Assembly: GCA_018780265.1 (NCBI GenBank)
Contig: JADMJV010000014.1
Location: 1-64,000, forward strand
DNA length: 64,000 bases
Direction: 5' to 3'
DNA from: a bacterium
GTDB lineage: Bacteria; Vulcanimicrobiota; Xenobia; Xenobiales; JADMJV01
Below the pieces are notes generated by a model that worked only from the letters and a program-made list of their open reading frames with translations, did not search any database and had not been told where the DNA came from. The position numbers and the translations under genes were made by a program. Position 1 is the stretch's first letter; every line of letters begins with the position of its first letter. Positions 51,144 through 59,767 of the stretch are shown in pieces.

Positions 51144-52253
51144 TTAGAAGGTGACCACCGAGCGAATCGATTCGCCCGCGTGCATCAGGTGAAAGGCCTG
51201 ATTGATGTCGTTGAGAGGCAATTTGTGGGTGATCATCGGATCGATCTGTATGCGACCGTCCATGTACCAATCGACGATTTTGGGAACATCGCGCCGGCCC
51301 CGAGCGCCGCCGAAGGCGGTGCCCTTCCAGACGCGGCCGCTGACCAGGTTGAAAGGACGGGTGGCGATCTCCTCGCCAGAACCGGCCACTCCGATGATCA
51401 CACAACAGCCCCAGCCCTTGTGGGTGCACTCCAGTGCCTGGCGCATCACCTTGACGTTGCCGATGCACTCGAAGGCGAAGTCCGGCCCCCCATCGGTGAT
51501 GCTCTGCAGATAAGCCACCAGGTCAGAACCCACTTCGGCCGGATTGACAAAATCGGTCATTCCGAACTTCTCGGCCATCTCTTTCTTGGCCGGATTAAGG
51601 TCCACGCCGATGATGCGACTGGCCCCGGCCATGCGGGCACCCTGCACGACATTGAGACCGATGCCGCCCAGTCCAAATACCGCCACCTGATCGCCCGGTC
51701 TCACCTGGGCCGTGTTGAGAACCGCCCCAATACCGGTGGTGACTCCGCAACCGATGTAACAAACCTTGTCAAAAGGGGCGTCATTGCGGATCTTGGCCAG
51801 GGCGATCTCGGGCAGAACGATAAATTGGGAGAATGTGGAGCAACCCATGTAGTGAAAGACGGGGTCACCATCCAGCGAGAAGCGCGACTGACCATCGGGC
51901 ATCAGGCCCTGACCCTGGGTCACGCGCACAGCCTGACACAGGTTGGACTTGCCCGACAGGCAAATTTTGCACTCGCGGCACTCGGGAATGTAGAGAGGAA
52001 TGACATGATCTCCCGTTTTGAGAGAGCGCACGTCCTTGCCCACCTCCACCACCACGCCGGCCCCTTCATGGCCGAGCACGCTGGGAAACAGACCCTCCGG
52101 GTCTTTGCCGGACAGAGTATAGGCATCGGTGTGACACACACCCGTGGCTTTAATCTCTACCACCACTTCACCGGCCTGAGGCGGGGCCAGATCCAGTTCG
52201 ACGATTTCCAGGGGGGCTCCGGCCTTGACGGCCAGGGCTGCGCGAGTCTTCAT
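51144..52253 (-). CDS. class III alcohol dehydrogenase / S-(hydroxymethyl)glutathione dehydrogenase
   Basis: 369 residues from ATG 52253, with an AAGGAGA Shine-Dalgarno. Zinc enzyme that oxidises S-hydroxymethylglutathione (from formaldehyde) to S-formylglutathione with NAD+. Catalytic zinc site GVCHTDAYT (Cys, His) and GHEGAG; structural zinc [21 protein letters not shown]+ loop [23 protein letters not shown]; length typical of the family. The Asp/Arg substrate residues of class III are likely but not all checked. First gene of the minus-strand operon; the roadblock/DUF2310 gene starts 41 bases upstream on the same strand. Confidence 0.93.
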   Translation of the reverse strand: MKTRAALAVKAGAPLEIVELDLAPPQAGEVVVEIKATGVCHTDAYTLSGKDPEGLFPSVLGHEGAGVVVEVGKDVRSLKTGDHVIPLYIPECRECKICLSGKSNLCQAVRVTQGQGLMPDGQSRFSLDGDPVFHYMGCSTFSQFIVLPEIALAKIRNDAPFDKVCYIGCGVTTGIGAVLNTAQVRPGDQVAVFGLGGIGLNVVQGARMAGASRIIGVDLNPAKKEMAEKFGMTDFVNPAEVGSDLVAYLQSITDGGPDFAFECIGNVKVMRQALECTHKGWGCCVIIGVAGSGEEIATRPFNLVSGRVWKGTAFGGARGRRDVPKIVDWYMDGRIQIDPMITHKLPLNDINQAFHLMHAGESIRSVVTF

Positions 52254-52293
52254 GGGGCGTTCTCTCCTTGGGGTAGCTGTGGCCCACCCATTC

Positions 52294-53166
52294 TCAGGCG
52301 TTGGCTGGGATTCCTGGGCCGGCCTCGGGTCGAAAGAAGACCAGCGAACAACCCTCACACAAAAGCTGGTGTGCCGGTCCAGACTTCAGGGCAATCATAG
52401 CCTGGCTACACAAGGGACACAGGCCGGCCGCCGAAATTCGCCCCTGAAAGCCGTAATAATAGCAGCGACGCAGCCGATTGAGGGAGGCCTGCAGTTGGCG
52501 TCCCTGACGATTGACCGAGCTCTCCAGGTTGGACAACTCGGCTTCGGCCCAGGTTTCGTAATCACCGCCATCCAGCCAGAGGCGGTCGATGGCGTCATAC
52601 ACGTCACGCCAGCGGGCCACGGCCTGCATCAATTCGGGGGTAAGCGCCAGCGTCTCGGGTCGTACTTCCTGGTTGCATTGCAGGCAATGAATGGGATTGT
52701 AAGTGAGCGTCTGCATCAATTTGATGGGCTGGCCGGGCGGGCAGCCACACAATTCATTTTCAGGCGTAGCTGCCGGCGGAGAAAGGATTTCGATCGGGAC
52801 CGGGGCCTCAGCGCCAAACTCGGCCAGGATCGTAGCCCCCACCTGGCGAGAGAAGAGATAGTGGGCCATGCCCTCCTTACGCTCACGTCCGAAGACCACC
52901 ACCATCGTCTGGTCAATTAACTCCAGAAAGGCAAATTCGTCGCCCTCCTCCATCAAGGCCGGGCGAATCTTCTCGTCGGGTTGCATGAGGCCGTAGGTTG
53001 CCCGACCCGATCCCCTGGGACCGAGGAGCGTGGAAAGCAGACCGTCCCGATCAAGGGCGCCAAAGTCTCCGGCCCGGGCCAACTCCCGGCCAGTATTGGA
53101 GAGTACAACCCCGCACAGGAGGTCGTGTTGGTCGAGTAGGCGCTGGAGACGGTCGTGAAGTTCCAT
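52294..53166 (-). CDS. fusion of roadblock-like domain and DUF2310-type zinc-ribbon domain
   Basis: 290 residues. N-terminal about 120 residues ([34 protein letters not shown]) look like a roadblock/LC7 fold, which serves in GTPase-linked or motility regulation. After [11 protein letters not shown] comes a region with [15 protein letters not shown], the [28 protein letters not shown] signature of DUF2310 and the final zinc pair CPLCSQ. DUF2310 is described as a zinc-ribbon protein that may bind nucleic acid. Its joining to a roadblock-like part is unusual. The N-terminal call is by pattern only. Confidence 0.65.
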   Translation of the reverse strand: MELHDRLQRLLDQHDLLCGVVLSNTGRELARAGDFGALDRDGLLSTLLGPRGSGRATYGLMQPDEKIRPALMEEGDEFAFLELIDQTMVVVFGRERKEGMAHYLFSRQVGATILAEFGAEAPVPIEILSPPAATPENELCGCPPGQPIKLMQTLTYNPIHCLQCNQEVRPETLALTPELMQAVARWRDVYDAIDRLWLDGGDYETWAEAELSNLESSVNRQGRQLQASLNRLRRCYYYGFQGRISAAGLCPLCSQAMIALKSGPAHQLLCEGCSLVFFRPEAGPGIPANA

Positions 53167-53241
53167 CGTCCGGGGTTCGGGGTGAGGGGTACGGGGCCTT
53201 TAAGTCGAGCCAGCGGTGGTCCTCCGTTGGGGTGCTGACGC

Positions 53242-54639
53242 CTACTTCAACAGAGCGCGCGCCTGCTCTACGTTCATTCCCAGATTGGGCAGCCACTTCA
53301 ACTGGCGAGCCAGGCGTATCAGGGCGGCTTCAGTCTGGCCGTCACCTTGACCTGTGCGGCAAAGTTCCAAAGCCTGCCCCAGCGGGATCCAATCCGCCCC
53401 CGCTACGGAATGACGACGGGCGCAAAAGTGATAATACAGGTCCGACTGACCGGAAGAGGCGCCGCACGGTTGGCCCAGCTCGTGCAGCGGACCGGCCAAC
53501 TGTTCTTCGAGCGGCCTATCGCGACGAATTTTGACATCCTCAACATCCAGACGAAAGAGTTCCAAATTCTCCTTGCCGCCCCGCCGCTGTTCGCCGCGCA
53601 AGAGCAGACCCTTAACCGCCATAGCCGGGCGGGGGCTGGCCGCAAAACGCACCAGCGGGCCTCGCTTCTCGTCCTCAAAATAGTCCACCACTTTGGCCCG
53701 ATCATACTCGAGGATCAGCAGTTGATTGGCAAAAGCCGCCCCAACGGCCTTTCCGTGGGCGGTATGAACCGTCTGACCATCGACCATGAAACCTTCAGGC
53801 AGCGCCACATCTTGTCGGCTTATCCAGGCCGCCCCCTCGATCTCCGCGGCCGCGCCGTGGGGCACAAAATCATCGGGAACGCGGGCCGACAAGGCGCCCG
53901 GTCGCGGGTCCACGGGCTGGCCTAAACCCAGTGTATGATAACGCTCCATCAGCCCGGGGTGATCGTAGACCCAGCCAGCCAACTCCGGCACATAACCTAT
54001 CGAGTCCGCACAACGACGATAAAGGGCCATGGCTCTGCCGGCATCGCCCACCGTTCCGCTTTCCATGGCTGCAAAGCCTTCCTGAAACGAAAGGAAGACG
54101 GGTCCGATCAGGCCGGCCACTTCCATGCCTCCTCCGTCCCCCTGGGCGCTGCTGTTGAGTCGGATCAGACTGAAAAAATCAGCATCGGCTTCGCTGGATT
54201 CGCCGGGCATTGTGGGTGAAAGCCATTCGCCCAAGGGTCGGAAGCTATTGGCGACCACCTCTCCACCCACTTCCTCGGTGAGCTCGGCCAGGCCAATCTT
54301 GGCTGCCGAGGCCCCCTCCTTGTCCAGTCGTCCCGCCACGCAGCCCAACTTCAAGTAGCTATCCCCTCGCATCACCCGGCACACGCGAGCGTCGCCTGTC
54401 TTCATGACCATATAAGGTTGCGACTGAGGATCAAGCACAATCGCCGCCACGGCGGCACAGTCATGGCCTGGCCCATTGACAATCCGCACCGTTTGAGGAC
54501 CGCTGGCCGTTAGCAACTCAAAAATGCGAACCTTGAGAAACTTGTCAAAGGGAGCCTCGACCTGGCGAGCAGACAGCGCTGACGGCTGCGGGGCGGCCTG
54601 CACCAGGGGCGGGGGTGCGTCCCATAAAGGTCCAATCAT
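53242..54639 (-). CDS. Nudix-like hydrolase with degenerate Nudix box and C-terminal extension
   Basis: 465 residues, ATG 54639 with AAGG upstream. Residues about 60-170 resemble the Nudix fold: AAVAAIVLDPQSQPYMVMKT, LGCVAGRLDKEGASAAKIGLAELTEEVGGEV, then LGEWLSPTMPGESSEAD. The box keeps E-L-x-E-E-x-G but loses the first Glu of G-x5-E-x7-R-E-U-x-E-E, and the Arg is Ala, so catalysis is uncertain. About 290 further residues have no recognised domain and include a repeat-like ALYRRCADSIGYVPELAGWVYDHPG. Possibly a sugar-nucleotide or ADP-ribose related protein, with low certainty. Confidence 0.55.
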   Translation of the reverse strand: MIGPLWDAPPPLVQAAPQPSALSARQVEAPFDKFLKVRIFELLTASGPQTVRIVNGPGHDCAAVAAIVLDPQSQPYMVMKTGDARVCRVMRGDSYLKLGCVAGRLDKEGASAAKIGLAELTEEVGGEVVANSFRPLGEWLSPTMPGESSEADADFFSLIRLNSSAQGDGGGMEVAGLIGPVFLSFQEGFAAMESGTVGDAGRAMALYRRCADSIGYVPELAGWVYDHPGLMERYHTLGLGQPVDPRPGALSARVPDDFVPHGAAAEIEGAAWISRQDVALPEGFMVDGQTVHTAHGKAVGAAFANQLLILEYDRAKVVDYFEDEKRGPLVRFAASPRPAMAVKGLLLRGEQRRGGKENLELFRLDVEDVKIRRDRPLEEQLAGPLHELGQPCGASSGQSDLYYHFCARRHSVAGADWIPLGQALELCRTGQGDGQTEAALIRLARQLKWLPNLGMNVEQARALLK

Positions 54640-54661
54640 TCGGCGACCTTTGCGCTGAGGC

Positions 54662-55426
54662 TCAGCGTTCCTGGCGAGGGCAGCGCATGGTGGGCGGAGG
54701 CTGCAAGTGAAAAACTTCGTCCAACACCGCCCTTATCTCCAAATCACTGTGCAAACGGCGTAGTTTGGTGCGACCCTCTTGGCGCTGTCGCAAAAGGCCG
54801 TCAAAAAGAATGTGATAACCGCGCTCGGTGTGCAGACTCACCAGCATCGAGTTCACAAAAATGGAGGTAGGGAAAGTCGAGGTGTAGTGGTTGTACATTT
54901 CAAAGTCGGCCGGATAGCGAGGCCGGTTGTCGGTGGCATAGAGTTCCAGCCACAGACCCCCGTCGTGCTGACACTGCAACACCCACAAGTCTTCTTGACG
55001 GACCAGACGATGGGTCACGCCCGGCTGCAACTCCCAGGTTCCCTCCTGCCAGGGCAAGGGGCGACTGGGACCCTCGCCGCCAAAACCCACGTCGACCAAA
55101 TAGTCCTGGCCCTGATCTAACACCCTCAGGAGTTTGTGCGTGTGAGGGCGCACCTCAGTGACACCTCGCCGAACTCGAGCAGCCAGAGGCGTGACCCCAT
55201 AACCCAATCGGGTCAGGACCACCTCCATCAGACCGTTCTGTTCGAAGCAGTAGCCACCGCGCCGACCTTTGACCATCTTGCTCCACAGGCTGTCCGGGTC
55301 GATACAGATAGGTTGACCCGCCAATATACTCAGGTTCTCGAAAGGGATATGGCGAGCGTGGGCATTCACCAGGGTGAACAAATCGGCCGGCCCGGTCAAC
55401 CCGATGCGCTTCCAATAATCTTGCAT
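54662..55426 (-). CDS. arylamine N-acetyltransferase
   Basis: 254 residues from ATG 55426 (TTG 55432 is an alternative). Catalytic triad visible: Cys60 in RRGGYCFEQN, His97 in RPHTHKLLRVL, Asp112 in YLVDVGFGG. The family transfers acetyl from CoA to arylamines or hydrazines; the length is slightly shorter than the usual 270-280. Divergent from the DEDD exonuclease gene across a 38-base gap. Confidence 0.9.
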   Translation of the reverse strand: MQDYWKRIGLTGPADLFTLVNAHARHIPFENLSILAGQPICIDPDSLWSKMVKGRRGGYCFEQNGLMEVVLTRLGYGVTPLAARVRRGVTEVRPHTHKLLRVLDQGQDYLVDVGFGGEGPSRPLPWQEGTWELQPGVTHRLVRQEDLWVLQCQHDGGLWLELYATDNRPRYPADFEMYNHYTSTFPTSIFVNSMLVSLHTERGYHILFDGLLRQRQEGRTKLRRLHSDLEIRAVLDEVFHLQPPPTMRCPRQER

Positions 55427-55464
55427 CCACAATGGATTCTTAGTCGCAGTGAGAATCCCCCACT

Positions 55465-55986
55465 ATGAGTTTCATTATGGTCGACATCGAAGCCGACGGG
55501 CCCATTCCGGGAGATTATTCCATGGTCTGCTTTGGTGCCGTAGTGGTAGAACCGTCCCTGAGTCAGACCTTCTACGGCCGCCTGGCACCCATTTCCCAGC
55601 GCTGGATTCCCAAGGCCCTGGCTGTTTCAGGATTTTCTCGCGAACAGGCGCTGGCCTTTGATCCTCCGCAAACCGTGATGGAGTCTTTCGAAGCCTGGCT
55701 GAAACAGGTCAGCAGCGGTCGCCCTATGTTTGTCTCCGACAACAACGGCTTTGACTGGCAGTTTATCAACTACTACTTTCACCACTTTTTGGAGCGCAAC
55801 CCCTTTGGACATTCGTCCACCAACCTGGGCTCACTCTACAAAGGTGTGGTGAAGGACTTTTCCAAGAACTTCAAACACCTGCGCCGCACCACCCATACCC
55901 ATCATCCAGTCGAAGATGCCCTGGGAAATGCCGAGGCAATGCTGAGCCTGCACTCGGAGTTGGGATTGAAAATCGGCCTCAAATAG
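55465..55986 (+). CDS. DEDD-family 3'-5' exonuclease
   Basis: 173 residues. DEDDh-type metal residues: Asp7 and Glu9 in MVDIEADGP, Asp97 in NGFDWQF (or Asp92 in SDNNG), His147 and Asp151 in HTHHPVEDALGNA. It is a short stand-alone exonuclease of the RNase T/DnaQ type, role likely RNA or DNA trimming. No partner gene adjacent. Confidence 0.85.
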   Translation: MSFIMVDIEADGPIPGDYSMVCFGAVVVEPSLSQTFYGRLAPISQRWIPKALAVSGFSREQALAFDPPQTVMESFEAWLKQVSSGRPMFVSDNNGFDWQFINYYFHHFLERNPFGHSSTNLGSLYKGVVKDFSKNFKHLRRTTHTHHPVEDALGNAEAMLSLHSELGLKIGLK

Positions 55987-55991
55987 GCTGG

Positions 55992-56372
55992 CTAGAGGGC
56001 GAAGTCAGCGCGGGCCACCAGTTCGCGGGAAAACGCCTCCTGCGAATCGACCATCAACAGGTGGTGCTGAAATCCCAGGCAACCCAGCAAGGCAACCACG
56101 CCAAAGGCGAACCCGGTGCCAGCGCATTTCAAGGCCAAAAATCCAGCCAGGGCGCACAACAGCATCAAAGCAAAACTCCAGATCGGACGTTGCTCGGACT
56201 GTCGAACGCTCCAGTGGTGAAACAGATCACCCACAGTCTGGCCGGGCAGACTGTCGACCTGTTGCAGGAATCGCTGCAAGTGGGTGGCGTCTTCGCCCTG
56301 GGCGCGCAACTCTTCGGCCTTGGACTTCCACTGCTTAACCAGTTGGCTGCGGGGCATCTGTTCGGTGATCAT
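55992..56372 (-). CDS. small membrane protein, unknown
   Basis: 126 residues from ATG 56372, a start supported by a TACACT box 6 bases upstream; the open frame runs further to 56489 but without family character. A charged helical N-terminus (KAEELRAQGEDATHLQRFLQQVDSL) is followed by two membrane helices (IWSFALMLLCALAGFLALKCA, FAFGVVALLGCLGFQ). No family recognised. Confidence 0.6.
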   Translation of the reverse strand: MITEQMPRSQLVKQWKSKAEELRAQGEDATHLQRFLQQVDSLPGQTVGDLFHHWSVRQSEQRPIWSFALMLLCALAGFLALKCAGTGFAFGVVALLGCLGFQHHLLMVDSQEAFSRELVARADFAL

Positions 56373-56692
56373 AGTCTGAGTGTAGGGCCAGATGGCCCTC
56401 AAGGGGGTTGCAAGATTTGTTAAAAAATCCGTCAGTTTGTAAAAATCCAGCCCGCGTTTGCACCCAAAAAGCACCTGTCGGGAATTCATATCCTGGAGAC
56501 GTGTTCTTAGCCGACTCCCCCGCCCGCCTCTCTACTCTGGATAGAAGACCAACCGACTGCAACCAGGGCGGACCACACTGCCACCTGCAAACCCTGAAGC
56601 CCAGTCACCAGGCTCAACCGGTCCACGCCAGCACCTGCACCAACAGTCCGGCCAGGCGGCCACCCAGGTTCAGCTAGATTTTCGCGGGAAGA
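56373..56692. other. 320-base stretch with no supported gene
   Basis: It holds the TACACT promoter region of the small membrane gene. Reading frames exist on both strands but none has a family match, a start signal and a length that persuade me. Confidence 0.5.
56379..56384 (-). promoter_or_regulatory. -10 box TACACT, leaderless start of gene ending at 55992
   Basis: On the minus strand TACACT is exactly 6 bases before ATG 56372, with no Shine-Dalgarno. Confidence 0.5.
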
Positions 56693-58474
56693 ATGACCTG
56701 TGCCGCGAAACCCCGCCGCTTGTTCACCAACATCTCGGCCTATCAATTTGCCAGTCTGGACGGCCTCAAAGAGCTGCGCTCAAGCCTGCTCGACCTGTGC
56801 CGCCAGAGCGCCTTGAAAGGCACCATTCTGCTGGCCCCTGAGGGCATCAACCTGTTTGTGGCAGGGGACCGACCCGCCATCGACCGTTTACTGGACACCT
56901 TGAGGAGCCTCCCCCAGCTAGCCGACCTGGACCCCAAATTCAGTCTAAGCCAGGAGCAGCCGTTCACGCGCATGCTGGTGCGCCTCAAAAAGGAGATCAT
57001 CGCCTTTGGCGTGGAGGGCATCGACCCCCGGCAACAAACGGCGCCGCGCCTGTCGGCCGCCACCTTGAAAGCCTGGCTGGACGAGAAACGCCCCATCCAC
57101 TTGCTGGACACGCGCAACGACTACGAAGTGAGATTGGGCACCTTTCGCGGGGCCATTGCCACCGAAATTGGCCATTTTCGAGACTTCCCGGATGCCGCCC
57201 GGCTTCTGCCCCCATCCCTGAAAGCAGCACCGGTGGTCACCTTCTGCACCGGCGGAATCCGCTGCGAAAAAGCCGCACCGCTGCTCCAGCAAATGGGCTT
57301 TCAAGAGGTCTGGCAACTGGACGGCGGTATTTTGCGCTACTTCGAAGAAGTAGGCGCCGCCCACTTCCAGGGCGAGTGTTTTGTCTTTGACCGGCGGGCG
57401 GGGGTAGATCCCGCCCTGACCGAAACCGACACGGTACTCTGCTATGCCTGCCAGGCTCCCCTCACAGCCCCTGAACAGGCCGACTCTCGCTACCGTCCGG
57501 GAATATCCTGTCCCTTTTGTTTTCGCCCTGCTGATGACTCGCTGGAGCGATCTCAAACAGCCCTCGACCAGGTGTGCTGGCCTTTACCAGGCAGCACTCC
57601 GGCCGAAAATCGTCGCCCCCTGCGCATTCCCGGCCGACTGGACGGACACAACCTGCAACAAGCGCTGGGTCAGCTCTTTCCTCAGCTTGCCGCCAGCGAA
57701 TGGGCAGAATTGTGCAACCAGGGCAGACTGCTGGCTGGTGACGGGAAGTCGGCCTGCCTGGACCAGGTTGTGCGCGGAGGAGAGCAATTTTGGCGGGTTG
57801 AGTTGGCCGAAGTGGAACCAGAGGTCAATGCGAAAGTGCGACTTCTGTATCAGGACGAAGCGTTACTGGTATTGGACAAGCCCGCCCCCCTACCGATGCA
57901 CTCCTGCGGGCGATTTCATCGCAACACGCTGCGACACTTTCTGCAGCTGGCCTGGCATCCTCAGGCGCCCCGTCCGGTGCACCGACTCGACGCCAATACC
58001 ACCGGGGTAGTGATCTGCGCCCGCACCCATCATTTTGCCCGCCTGCTTCAAGGCCAATTCGCCCGCGGCGAGGTAGATAAGAGATACCTGGCCAGAGTGC
58101 AGGGCCATCCCACCAGCGACTCCTTTGTGGTCGACTTGCCCATCGCCGACGAACCCCAGCAGGCCGGGATTCGTGCCCCCGGCGAGGGCTCTCCCGCCCG
58201 CACCGAATTCACGGTGTTGGACCGCGATCCAGATGGCACCAGCCTGCTGGAGGCAGGCTTAGGCTCTGGCCGAACCAACCAGATTCGGGCCCACCTGTGG
58301 CACTGCGGTCTACCGATAGTGGGCGACCCGGCCTATAAGCCGGACGGCTTAGGGCACAGCCAGACCCTGTCCCTGATCGAGGCCCCCATGCTGCTGCACA
58401 GTTGGAAAATCACCCTGACTCACCCGCTCACCAAGCTACCCGTTGAGTTCTCCACTCCGCCGCCCTGGACCTGA
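56693..58474 (+). CDS. TrhO-like tRNA uridine hydroxylase fused to RluA-type pseudouridine synthase
   Basis: 593 residues. Residues 1-285 are the TrhO (YceA/UPF0176) type rhodanese: FTNISAYQFASLDGL start, ALKGTILLAPEGINLFVAG, and the catalytic Cys185 in FCTGGIRCEKA, then CYAC and CPFC zinc pairs (250/253 and 273/276). TrhO makes 5-hydroxyuridine at tRNA position 34. Residues about 305-593 are an RluA-family pseudouridine synthase with catalytic Asp433 in PVHRLDANTTGVV and GRTNQIRAHL. A single protein could therefore modify two uridines of the same RNA. This fusion is uncommon as far as I know. Start ATG 56693 has a weak GGGAAG upstream. Confidence 0.9.
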   Translation: MTCAAKPRRLFTNISAYQFASLDGLKELRSSLLDLCRQSALKGTILLAPEGINLFVAGDRPAIDRLLDTLRSLPQLADLDPKFSLSQEQPFTRMLVRLKKEIIAFGVEGIDPRQQTAPRLSAATLKAWLDEKRPIHLLDTRNDYEVRLGTFRGAIATEIGHFRDFPDAARLLPPSLKAAPVVTFCTGGIRCEKAAPLLQQMGFQEVWQLDGGILRYFEEVGAAHFQGECFVFDRRAGVDPALTETDTVLCYACQAPLTAPEQADSRYRPGISCPFCFRPADDSLERSQTALDQVCWPLPGSTPAENRRPLRIPGRLDGHNLQQALGQLFPQLAASEWAELCNQGRLLAGDGKSACLDQVVRGGEQFWRVELAEVEPEVNAKVRLLYQDEALLVLDKPAPLPMHSCGRFHRNTLRHFLQLAWHPQAPRPVHRLDANTTGVVICARTHHFARLLQGQFARGEVDKRYLARVQGHPTSDSFVVDLPIADEPQQAGIRAPGEGSPARTEFTVLDRDPDGTSLLEAGLGSGRTNQIRAHLWHCGLPIVGDPAYKPDGLGHSQTLSLIEAPMLLHSWKITLTHPLTKLPVEFSTPPPWT

Positions 58475-58504
58475 ACGGCGAGGCCGGCGGCGCGGGAAAA
58501 CTGC

Positions 58505-58684
58505 ATGACCAACGAACAGATTCGGCGCCTCGACGACGCTTTCCCCAGCGGCGGGTTCCTACTGAGCTACCTCCATAAATATGTCAACCGCTCGATAACG
58601 CAACGGGTCCACTGGATCAGGGGCGCCTCTGACAAAGCCACATCAACCAGCCCGCCAGCAAGCCCAGGGCAGGACTGTTGAGGG
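58505..58684 (+). CDS. short open frame, possibly a gene remnant
   Basis: 59 residues (MTNEQIRRLDDAFPSGGFLL...). It overlaps the 3' end of the convergent MOT1 transporter gene by 68 bases. No family is recognised and the Shine-Dalgarno is weak; the N-terminal third looks protein-like but the rest is Ser/Pro-rich, as in a truncated gene running into its neighbour. Confidence 0.25.
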
Positions 58685-59735
58685 CCAGACCCACTCCGGC
58701 TGTTACCAGCATGGCGGTGGCCTCTGTGCGCGTAAAGCTGCGCTGGGCCACCACCGCCAATTCCAACCCGCTGACCGCCAGCATCGTGCCCAAAATGCTG
58801 GCCGGGTAGACTTTGCACAAGGCCAACAGACTGGTGCCAAAGAGCAGCGCCACAAACATCTTGATCCCACCGAGCATGAGGATGGAGCCGTTGCTGCGGG
58901 CGCCAAAGCGGGCCTGGCCGGCCAGTCCGCCCGCCCCATGGCACATGGGCATGCCGCCGAAGAAGGCCGGCACCAGATTCATCAACCCCACTGAAAAGGC
59001 GACCTTGCGAGGCGAGGCCGGGCGGTCAGGGAAGAGGTCAAAGGAGAGGGCCGACACCGCGATAACCGAGTTGAGCAGGGTGAGGGGAAGTTGAGGCAAG
59101 GCGGCACTCCAAAAACTACCGGTCAAATCGCCCCAACTCAACGGGGTCCAGTGAGGCAGATGTAGCCCCGGTTGCAGGGCTACCGGATGTTGCAGAGCGG
59201 CCACCGCGCAACCCAGGCCGAAAAGTAGCAGGGCCACCGGCCAGCGCGTCGACTCAAAGCGAAAAGTCAGAAAAATGGCCACCAGAGCCAGCGGATAGCC
59301 GTCCAGCGACCACCAACCGCCGCTCGACGCGATCAGGCCCACGCCTTTGATCAGTAGACTCAAACCCAGTCCCAACTGAAGTCCCCGAATCACGCTGGTG
59401 GGCAGGGTCTTTTGCACCCAGTCGAGCAGGCCGGTCAGTGAGATCAACAGCACCAGCAGACTGACGCACAGCCCGGCAGCGGCGATCTGGGCGGCACTCA
59501 ATCCTTGCAACAGAGCTACTGCGGCGATGGCCTTCATGGGCTGCACAGCCATGGGGATGGCGAAGACAATTCCTGTCACCACATTAAAGAAGCCGGCGAA
59601 AAACAACGCGGCCGTAAAATCCACCCCATTTTGGGCAACCATAGCAACCAGTAAGGGTAAAAACGTGCCCAGATCGCCCAGCGCCCCCGACAATTCGCGG
59701 GCATCAAAAATCGCCTTCTTTAAGTTGTTGGTCAC
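58617..59735 (-). CDS. MOT1-type molybdate/sulfate transporter family protein
   Basis: 372 residues with about 10-11 membrane helices. Family marks of the MFS_MOT1/SulP-related molybdate transporters: GALGDLGTFLPLLVAM near the N-terminus, NVVTGIVFAIPMAVQPMKAIA, and GGMPMCHGAGGLAGQARFG in the middle. Start is GTG 59735 with a GAAGG Shine-Dalgarno. Substrate is inferred from family; no molybdenum-cofactor genes are next to it. Confidence 0.87.
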   Translation of the reverse strand: MTNNLKKAIFDARELSGALGDLGTFLPLLVAMVAQNGVDFTAALFFAGFFNVVTGIVFAIPMAVQPMKAIAAVALLQGLSAAQIAAAGLCVSLLVLLISLTGLLDWVQKTLPTSVIRGLQLGLGLSLLIKGVGLIASSGGWWSLDGYPLALVAIFLTFRFESTRWPVALLLFGLGCAVAALQHPVALQPGLHLPHWTPLSWGDLTGSFWSAALPQLPLTLLNSVIAVSALSFDLFPDRPASPRKVAFSVGLMNLVPAFFGGMPMCHGAGGLAGQARFGARSNGSILMLGGIKMFVALLFGTSLLALCKVYPASILGTMLAVSGLELAVVAQRSFTRTEATAMLVTAGVGLALNSPALGLLAGWLMWLCQRRP

Positions 59736-59767
59736 GTTGCTGCCTTCGTCCGCGGGATCCCAGGCCC

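Noticed and set aside
51120..52400. 426-codon open frame opposite the class III ADH gene
   Set aside because: Antisense frame caused by codon bias; the minus-strand gene has all catalytic motifs.
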